Below, piece by piece: positions 5,366 to 10,598 of a stretch of DNA of 10,598 bases. A program made the translations under genes and the position numbers. Under the pieces are notes generated by a model. The model was not told the DNA's origin, did no database searches, and worked only from the letters and a program-made list of their open reading frames with translations. Within the stretch, counting starts at the first letter, position 1. Each line of letters opens with the position of its first letter. Source of the stretch: an uncultured Lachnospiraceae bacterium (GTDB lineage Bacteria > Bacillota > Clostridia > Lachnospirales > Lachnospiraceae); assembly GCA_900555195.1 (NCBI GenBank), contig USKC01000086.1, forward strand, positions 1 to 10,598, in the 5' to 3' direction.

Positions 5366-7036
5366 CTAGCTGTTTGAACGGTTATTAACCTTCTGAAAGA
5401 TCAGGTACAGCAGGATCAGGATCCATGCTGCGGCGAGGAAACCAAGCAGCGCGACGGCCGTTGCGGGCAGAGGGCCAAGATCCGTTTTGCCTCCTCCCTG
5501 GGCGGCGGCAGTTTCATCTAAGTGGTACAGGGATGTCATGTCCGCATACAGTGCATCCATATAGGCGTCATCCACGGTTTCCTTCCGGCGGGTGGATTTT
5601 GCCACTTCTTCGATGAGCGATCCGGCCGCATCGCGCAGGGAAGTGGAGCCGTTGAATACGGGGGTCGTAAAGGTGTCCTGCGCGTGTTCCAGCAGGAGCT
5701 TTGCCGCTTCGATTTTCACATCATAATAGGTATCGTTGTCTTCTCCTGCGCGGGACAGATAATCCTGATATTCTGCAGAATTCTGTGCCTTGGTGGTGAC
5801 GGGCACATACCCTTCGGTCTGGGAATAGGGGATCTGCACGTCGTTGGATAAAAGGTACTGTACGAACAGCCAGGACGCCAGGACTTCCTGGGGATTTTCC
5901 TTATTGAAGATGCAGACGCTGGGCCCCTGGGAAATCATCTGCGGGTTCTGTGTATCATACTGGGGCAGCATCATGACCTCTGTCTCAAAATCCACCACCG
6001 AATCTTCTGAGATGTCGGACAGCGGCGCATCGCTGCCCATCCAGGTCGCGCCAGCGGTGGAATCGATGGCAAAAATGCATTGGCCCGCGTTCAGGAAGTT
6101 GGCGGGATAGCCGGAGATCTTGAACGTGGAAAAGGCGCCGGTTCCTACATGTTCCGCGACTGTATAGAGGAACTGCGTGGTGGTGTCGTTGAAAAGCTGG
6201 ATTTCTCCGCTTTCTGTGGAGTAACCCGCATTCTGCTGCTTCAGAACCTGAATCATCATGTTATCGGTGGATTTGTAGATAAAGGGGATCATGACCTCAT
6301 CATTGTTGAGGGCGAATGTCCCGTCCGCATTTTTTTTGGTGGCTGCTTCGGAGACCTCCCAGATAAAATCCCAGGTCAGGGTTTCAGGAAGGGTGTAGCC
6401 GAGCGCTTCCACATAGGTTTTATTCACATAACAGGCTTCCGTGGAACGCATGAAAGGCAGCGCATAGGTATGACCGCCGATGGTGCATTCTTCCAGAAAC
6501 TGCGGAATGATTTCCTCCTTTGTGGGAGAGTCGAACAAAAGGGCGCTTCCGCCCAGGCCGTATTCCGGATTGTCGAGCAGGGCATCCAGGGGAACTACCA
6601 CATTTTCACCGGTCAGGTAAGTGGCGATGTGATCCGGATAGGTGATGCAGACATTCGGCGTGGTACCTGTGGAAATGTTGGTGATCACATCATTATAAAT
6701 TTTTCCATAATCGGTATACAGGCGTAGGGTGACGGTGATGTTCGGATACAGCGCTTCAAAATCAGCGATGGCCTGCTTATAGATCTCTGTCTGCCGGACA
6801 TTGGTGTCGTTCTTGGCCCAGAAGGTAATCTCGAGCGGTTCTGTGGTATCGAAGCTTTCCGGAACCTGGAAGGCGGTCTGTTCCCTGCTGCCGTGACAGC
6901 CGGTGAAAGAAAACAGGCACAGAAGAACCAGAAGAAGCCCTGAAAGCCTTTTTCCGGAAAACAGCCGTCCGGACAGGGCGGTAAAAATGGGGGAAAAGAG
7001 CGTTGATGCACATCTTCCCGTTTGATTGCGTTTCAT
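5366..7036 (-). CDS. Extracellular solute-binding lipoprotein of a carbohydrate ABC importer
   Basis: A 556-residue family 1 solute-binding protein (MalE/UgpB-like). A long basic N-region (1-30), a hydrophobic core and the lipobox FTGC put the lipidated cysteine at C47. The binding domain starts ITFWAKND and continues with FEALYPNITVTL, a TTPNV/YPDHIATY segment, YALPFMRSTEACYVNK and a Gly-Pro-containing hinge near SQGPSVCIF. Unusually, the C-terminus carries a second predicted membrane helix (about 525-547) with a short basic tail, which would anchor the protein at both ends. The ATG overlaps the permease 2 stop as ATGA, implying coupled translation. The ligand (sugar, oligosaccharide or glycerol-phosphate type) cannot be assigned. 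Confidence 0.9.
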   Translation of the reverse strand: MKRNQTGRCASTLFSPIFTALSGRLFSGKRLSGLLLVLLCLFSFTGCHGSREQTAFQVPESFDTTEPLEITFWAKNDTNVRQTEIYKQAIADFEALYPNITVTLRLYTDYGKIYNDVITNISTGTTPNVCITYPDHIATYLTGENVVVPLDALLDNPEYGLGGSALLFDSPTKEEIIPQFLEECTIGGHTYALPFMRSTEACYVNKTYVEALGYTLPETLTWDFIWEVSEAATKKNADGTFALNNDEVMIPFIYKSTDNMMIQVLKQQNAGYSTESGEIQLFNDTTTQFLYTVAEHVGTGAFSTFKISGYPANFLNAGQCIFAIDSTAGATWMGSDAPLSDISEDSVVDFETEVMMLPQYDTQNPQMISQGPSVCIFNKENPQEVLASWLFVQYLLSNDVQIPYSQTEGYVPVTTKAQNSAEYQDYLSRAGEDNDTYYDVKIEAAKLLLEHAQDTFTTPVFNGSTSLRDAAGSLIEEVAKSTRRKETVDDAYMDALYADMTSLYHLDETAAAQGGGKTDLGPLPATAVALLGFLAAAWILILLYLIFQKVNNRSNS

Positions 7037-7908
7037 CCTTTCATACCTCCTCTTGATACGCCGGCCATGATCTGTTTGCGGAATATCAGGAACAGCACGA
7101 TCAGCGGAACGGAAATGACGACGACGGCGGCCATCATTGCGGGGATATTTTCCCGGCCGAAGCCGTTTTCCCGAATTTCCTGTATTCCGTTGGAGACCAG
7201 GAAATAGGCCGGATCATCTGTAATCAGCCTGGGCCATACATAGGAGTTCCAGCATTCGATCATTTTCAGAATGGTGATGGTGACCAGGGTCGGCTTACAG
7301 ATCGGGATCATCACCTTGAAAAGGTATTTCAGGTCAGAAGTGCCGTCCACCTTGGCGGCGCGGTAGAGCTCGTCCGGGACCTGTTCAAAGTTTTCCTTGA
7401 GCAGATAGATATAAAAAACAGAGGTGACGGACGGCAGGATCAGGCCGAGAAAGGAATTGCGCAGATCCAGGTTGGTGATGGTGACGAAATTGGTGATAAC
7501 AACCAGTTCGTTCGGAATCATCATCAGAGAGAGGAAGAGCGTGAAAAGAAGATCCTTTCCGCGGAAATTGAGCCTGGCAAAGGCATAGGCTGCCAGCGTG
7601 CTGACGATGACCATGAGCGCTGTGGTAGCAAGGGTGAAAATCAGCGTATTCAGAAGATACCCGCAAAGCGGCACTGTGGTGAATGCATCCCGATAGTTCT
7701 GGAGCGTGGGGGAGAGGGTGAAAAAAGTCGGAACATGCTCCGCATTATAAGAACTGTAGCTTTTCACCGAGGTCAGAAGCATCCAGTAAAAAGGAAACAG
7801 GACGATAATGGCCCATACGCTAAGAAGCAGATAAGTGAATGCTTTTACCGCCCCATCCCGCCAGGACGCGGCCTTTGATATGGTAGATTCAGTATGCTGT
7901 GGTTGCAT
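7033..7908 (-). CDS. Carbohydrate ABC transporter permease 2 (MalG/UgpE-like)
   Basis: A 291-residue inner-membrane permease with about six helices. The cytoplasmic EAA loop (about 180-206) reads ELYRAAKVDGTSDLKYLFKV followed by MIPICKP and docks on the ATPase. A first helix near 24-46 and the NYRDAF segment are typical of the MalG/UgpE half of CUT1 systems. The ATG follows AAGGAGG by 6 nt, and that site overlaps the permease 1 stop. It overlaps the binding-protein start by 4 nt. It is expected to form a heterodimer with the permease encoded upstream. Confidence 0.93.
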   Translation of the reverse strand: MQPQHTESTISKAASWRDGAVKAFTYLLLSVWAIIVLFPFYWMLLTSVKSYSSYNAEHVPTFFTLSPTLQNYRDAFTTVPLCGYLLNTLIFTLATTALMVIVSTLAAYAFARLNFRGKDLLFTLFLSLMMIPNELVVITNFVTITNLDLRNSFLGLILPSVTSVFYIYLLKENFEQVPDELYRAAKVDGTSDLKYLFKVMIPICKPTLVTITILKMIECWNSYVWPRLITDDPAYFLVSNGIQEIRENGFGRENIPAMMAAVVVISVPLIVLFLIFRKQIMAGVSRGGMKG

Positions 7909-7919
7909 TGTGCGCCTCC

Positions 7920-8810
7920 TTAATTGACAGACCGTTTTCGGCTGACCAGAAGATTGATGCAGGTGATGGTGAGGACGATGGCGAACAGAAGGATGGCTGC
8001 CGCCGATGCATAGGACGGATAACCGCCGCTGTCACCATAGAGCATGTCGTAAACGTATCCTACAATCGTATTCATCCCTGCCGCATTCAGATCCGTGCCG
8101 AACAGCGCCACCGCGTCGCTGTACGCCTTAAAGGCGCCTATGAATCCCGTGATCACCAGATAAAAAATCATGGGAGAGATCATCGGGAGCGTGATCCGCA
8201 GAAATGTCCGCAACTTGGAAGTGCCGTCCACGCGCGCGGCTTTATAGTAATCCGGGTTAACAGAGGCCAGTGCGCTGGTCAGAATGAGGATCTTAAAGGG
8301 CATAACCACCCAGATGGTGTAGAAGCACAGGACGAACATCTTCGCCCAGTAGGGCCCGTTAATGAAGTCCACGCCTGTTCCGCCGAACCACTGGATGATC
8401 AGATTGATCAGGCCGTCTGTATACTCTGTTTTTTGAAACAGCACCATGAAAACCAGTCCCACGGCAAGGGTATTGGTCACATAAGGCAGGAAATAGATGG
8501 TCTGGAACAGCTGCCGCAGAGGGCGGATGGAACTTAAACCCACGGATATCAGGAGCGCAAGCCCTGTGGAAAGCGGGACAGTGATGATGACCAGGATAAA
8601 TGTGTTGCGTACGGCCTGCAGGAAATAGGGATCGTGCAGGACATAGGAATAATTATAGAGTCCCACCCCATAATAGGTCTGGGAAGCGAAATTATAAGCT
8701 TCCTCCACGGAATAGATGAACACATCAATCAGCGGATAGACCATGAACAGGACGAGAAAAAGGAGCGAAGGCAGAAGATACAGCCAGGCCTTGTGATTGT
8801 TTTGATTCAT
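7920..8810 (-). CDS. Carbohydrate ABC transporter permease 1 (MalF/UgpA-like)
   Basis: A 296-residue permease with about six membrane helices. It starts MNQNNHKAWLYLLPSLLF, the usual UgpA-type first helix. Its EAA loop (about 188-212) reads YYKAARVDGTSKLRTFLRIT followed by LPMISP. The frame stays open 22 codons further upstream, but the ATG at 8810 has AAAGGAG 8 nt before it and gives the normal family N-terminus. It lies 69 nt after the ATPase gene and 11 nt before permease 2. It pairs with permease 2 to form the transmembrane channel. Confidence 0.93.
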   Translation of the reverse strand: MNQNNHKAWLYLLPSLLFLVLFMVYPLIDVFIYSVEEAYNFASQTYYGVGLYNYSYVLHDPYFLQAVRNTFILVIITVPLSTGLALLISVGLSSIRPLRQLFQTIYFLPYVTNTLAVGLVFMVLFQKTEYTDGLINLIIQWFGGTGVDFINGPYWAKMFVLCFYTIWVVMPFKILILTSALASVNPDYYKAARVDGTSKLRTFLRITLPMISPMIFYLVITGFIGAFKAYSDAVALFGTDLNAAGMNTIVGYVYDMLYGDSGGYPSYASAAAILLFAIVLTITCINLLVSRKRSVN

Positions 8811-8879
8811 GAAATGGACTCCTTTCCAAACGCGATACAGTCCGGATGGATCCGGGCTAGGGCAAAATGCTTTCAAAGA

Positions 8880-9980
8880 TCAGGAATCAAAAAGGATGCG
8901 TTCCTGCGTATCCTTGGAAAACAGGAAAACTTTTCCGGGTTTTAATGCGAAGCGCACCGTCTCTTTGGCGGCATCCACGCTGCTTTCCGTGTTGATGATG
9001 GAACGCACAGTCTCTCCCTGACAGGCGCTGTGTGTGGAAAGAATGCTGATATCCCGTCCCATGACCTCCACGCGGCCAAGGCGGCAGCTAAGCGGCCCGT
9101 CCGAACAGGGAAGAAAGCCTTCCGGACGGATCCCGACCCAGACTTCTCCGTCTGCGGCGCCCGGCACGGGAAGAACCGCTTCCGTACCGATATAGAGCTG
9201 CCCATTTCGGATCGAACCATCGAAGACATTGATGGGAGGAGTGCCGAGAAATTTGGCCACGAACAGGTTTCGGGGCTCGTCGTAGACCTCCTGGGGCCTG
9301 CCGGCCTGCATCAGCAGACCGTCCTTCATCACCGCGATCACATCGCAGATACTCATGGCTTCTTCCTGATCGTGGGTGACGAATACCGTCGTGATCCCGG
9401 TTTCCTGCTGGATCCTGCGGATTTCCTCCCGGGTCTGCAGGCGCAGGCGGGCATCCAGATTGGACAGGGGCTCATCCAGAAGGAGGACGCCGGGCATCTT
9501 CACCAGGGCGCGGGCAATGGCCACCCGCTGCTGCTGCCCGCCGGACAGTTCCTTGGGCCGCCGGTCAAGCAGGCCATCGATCTGTACCAGACTGGCCGCT
9601 TCCAGCGCGCGCCTGCGCATCTCCTCTTTGGAGGGCCGATCCTTTCCCTTCAGATTTTCCAGGGGAAATAAAATATTCTGCATTACGCCAAGATGCGGAT
9701 ACAGGGCGTAATTCTGGAACACCATGCCCACTCCCCTGCGCTCCGGAGGCAGGGCGGTCACATCCTGGCTGCCGAAGAAGATTTTGCCTTCCGTGGGTTT
9801 CTCCAGACCACAGATCAGATTCAGCGTGGTACTTTTCCCGCATCCGGATGGCCCGAGCAGCCCGACCAGCTTCCCGTCCGGGATTTCAAAGGAAAGGTCA
9901 TTCACAGCGATGACCTCTTCCGGATTTTTTCTGCCCCGCCCGGGGAATTTTTTTGTGAGATTCTGCAATACGATTTTCAT
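8880..9980 (-). CDS. Carbohydrate ABC transporter ATPase (UgpC/MalK/MsmX-like)
   Basis: A 366-residue ATPase with complete ABC motifs: Walker A GPSGCGKST (43-51), Q-loop Q89, signature LSGGQQQRVAIARAL (145-159), Walker B VLLLDE (165-170), D-loop SNLDA (173-177) and switch histidine VTHD (H203). The C-terminal part (about 235-366) resembles the TOBE/MOI regulatory domain of sugar importers. Two in-frame ATGs exist. The second (9980) is chosen because GGAGG sits 5 nt upstream, whereas the first (9992) lacks a site and lies within that region. It is the first gene of the operon. Many Firmicutes CUT1 operons lack their own ATPase and share one such as MsmX, so this system appears self-sufficient. 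Confidence 0.95.
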   Translation of the reverse strand: MKIVLQNLTKKFPGRGRKNPEEVIAVNDLSFEIPDGKLVGLLGPSGCGKSTTLNLICGLEKPTEGKIFFGSQDVTALPPERRGVGMVFQNYALYPHLGVMQNILFPLENLKGKDRPSKEEMRRRALEAASLVQIDGLLDRRPKELSGGQQQRVAIARALVKMPGVLLLDEPLSNLDARLRLQTREEIRRIQQETGITTVFVTHDQEEAMSICDVIAVMKDGLLMQAGRPQEVYDEPRNLFVAKFLGTPPINVFDGSIRNGQLYIGTEAVLPVPGAADGEVWVGIRPEGFLPCSDGPLSCRLGRVEVMGRDISILSTHSACQGETVRSIINTESSVDAAKETVRFALKPGKVFLFSKDTQERILFDS

Positions 9981-9992
9981 TTCTTCCTCCAT

Positions 9993-10016
9993 TCCCAGGC
10001 GCTTAAACGCTTGGGA
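9993..10016 (-). promoter_or_regulatory. Leader hairpin just upstream of the ATPase ribosome binding site
   Basis: In the leftward RNA, TCCCA-A-GCG pairs with CGC-C-TGGGA (8 pairs, one A-C mismatch) around a 6-nt loop. It ends 3 nt before the GGAGG of the ATPase gene. It could tune translation, but there is no U-run, so it is not a terminator. Confidence 0.45.
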
Positions 10017-10097
10017 CGTATACAGATCAGAGAGAAGGCGTTTCCTTTTCCTTTATTGCCGCCTCCACATCCAACAAAGATTTATACATCTTTCTCG

Positions 10098-10126
10098 ATT
10101 ATAGCGGATTTTTATCCGGTTCTCAA
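10098..10126 (-). promoter_or_regulatory. Promoter of the ABC importer operon, with internal palindrome
   Basis: TTGAGA (10121-10126), a 17-nt spacer and a perfect TATAAT (10098-10103). The spacer contains CGGAT-AAAA-ATCCG (10105-10118), a perfect 5-bp inverted repeat that could be a repressor operator. The transcript leader would be about 110 nt. No regulator gene lies in the window. Confidence 0.78.
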
Positions 10127-10302
10127 GGTGCGAGGCATAAGTAATTGGGTTCCGTAATGGGGGCCCGGGCTCCTGGGGGTGTTTCACGGGATGGTAACGG
10201 GGAGCCTGTGCACGATCAAGCCCCTGCGCCCGCCCCTCAGACAGCGCCCTGCCGCCCGTGATTCCTTTCGGGCACGGCCATCCGTTCGCCATGGCCACCT
10301 CG

Positions 10303-10446
10303 AAAATGGGCTGTTTCTAAACGTTTGCAAAAGGGGCGTTCTTCCGCGTGGCGGCTGAACTCCGCCCTGCCGGGCGTCGGACAACGCCGCCAGGGCGTGC
10401 GGAAGAACGTTCCGTTCACAAACGTAAGAAACAGCATCATTTTTTC
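10303..10446. repeat. Large palindromic repeat element, copy 2
   Basis: Same layout and orientation as the copy at 5098-5239. The outer word GGCTGTTTCTAA and its partner AAGAAACAGC are shared. The stem contains a perfect 11-bp section (10337-10347 with 10399-10409). The core again has GGCGGC (10350-10355) pairing with GCCGCC (10386-10391) around a CGCCC/GGGCG hairpin. Core loop sequences are almost identical to copy 1, while mid-stem sequences differ but still pair. Weaker complementary arms extend to about 10265 and 10480. Pairing in the outer half has a few mismatches, so this copy is less perfect than copy 1. Confidence 0.85.
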
Positions 10447-10598
10447 CCAGGTCCGGGTGAATGGACACCTGTGCCGAAAGAAGTCCCCGGACAGCCGAAA
10501 GGACAGGCCCCCCTCTTGTGAAAAGGAACCTTCGAGAACAGGCCCGTGCGGGAAGGGGAGAAAATTGCTTTCCGTGATTTTTCACCCTGCAAATAAAG

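Larger units (their letters stand above)
9981..10598. other. Gene-free right end of the window
   Basis: This stretch of about 620 nt contains the ABC operon leader and promoter (9981-10126), a GC-rich spacer (10127-10264), palindromic copy 2 with its outer arms (10265-10480), and about 118 nt to the edge. Open frames on the minus strand here are Arg/Pro-rich, cross the palindrome, and lack ribosome binding sites, so I do not call genes. The end or start of a neighbouring gene is not recognisable before the window stops. Confidence 0.7.

Noticed and set aside
6080..6727. 215-codon plus-strand frame opposite the solute-binding protein gene
   Set aside because: Antisense to a full-length lipoprotein gene with clear family motifs; no ribosome binding site or domain.
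8811..8876. Upstream ATG adding 22 residues to permease 1
   Set aside because: No ribosome binding site before it, and the added residues precede the normal family N-terminus; AAAGGAG supports the start at 8810.
5098..10446. A CRISPR array or composite insertion sequence formed by the two repeats
   Set aside because: There are only two copies 5.2 kb apart without regular spacers, no transposase or cas gene lies in the window, and no target-site duplication was seen.
10184..10585. 133-codon minus-strand frame at the right end
   Set aside because: It runs through the palindromic repeat, starts without a ribosome binding site and shows no domain; Arg-rich composition fits GC-rich non-coding DNA.

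Overview
The window looks like a chromosome segment of a moderately GC-rich Clostridia member, most likely Lachnospiraceae. This rests on the order rpmG-secE-nusG-rplK-rplA / rplJ-rplL, a Firmicutes-type L10 leader with a transcription attenuator, a zinc-type L33, and strong AGGAGG ribosome binding sites. The family assignment is inference; no 16S or species marker is present. Every gene I can support reads on the minus strand, so transcription runs from right to left.

Right to left, positions 9981-10598 hold no gene. They carry a large palindromic element (about 10303-10446, with weaker arms out to 10265 and 10480) and a strong promoter (TTGAGA-17-TATAAT, 10098-10126). That promoter drives a four-gene CUT1/Ugp-type carbohydrate ABC importer operon: ATPase (8880-9980), permease 1 (7920-8810), permease 2 (7033-7908) and a solute-binding lipoprotein (5366-7036). 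The binding protein has an extra C-terminal membrane helix.

Positions 4839-5365 are gene-free. They hold a second copy of the palindromic element (5098-5239, a 46-bp stem) and the promoter of the ribosomal/secretion operon (TTGACG-17-TATAGT). That operon is rpmG (4689-4838), secE (4443-4649), nusG (3906-4424), rplK (3357-3782) and rplA (2566-3255). It ends at a clear intrinsic terminator (2493-2529).

A CapA-type metallophosphatase gene (1094-2416), with its own promoter, sits between rplA and rplJ, where many bacteria have no gene. It is followed by a promoter, an L10 leader with attenuator, rplJ (79-648) and the first 16 codons of rplL (1-50).

The translation genes work together: L33 is a 50S protein, SecE is part of the translocon, NusG couples transcription to translation, L11 and L1 build the two ribosomal stalk regions, and L10-L7/L12 form the factor-recruiting stalk. 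L10 represses its own unit through the leader. The ABC operon is a self-contained importer, but its sugar cannot be read from the sequence.

The most unusual signal is the pair of large palindromes bracketing the ABC operon. They share a conserved core and differ in their stems by compensating changes, as expected of a conserved structure or a mobile palindromic repeat. I do not recognise the family.
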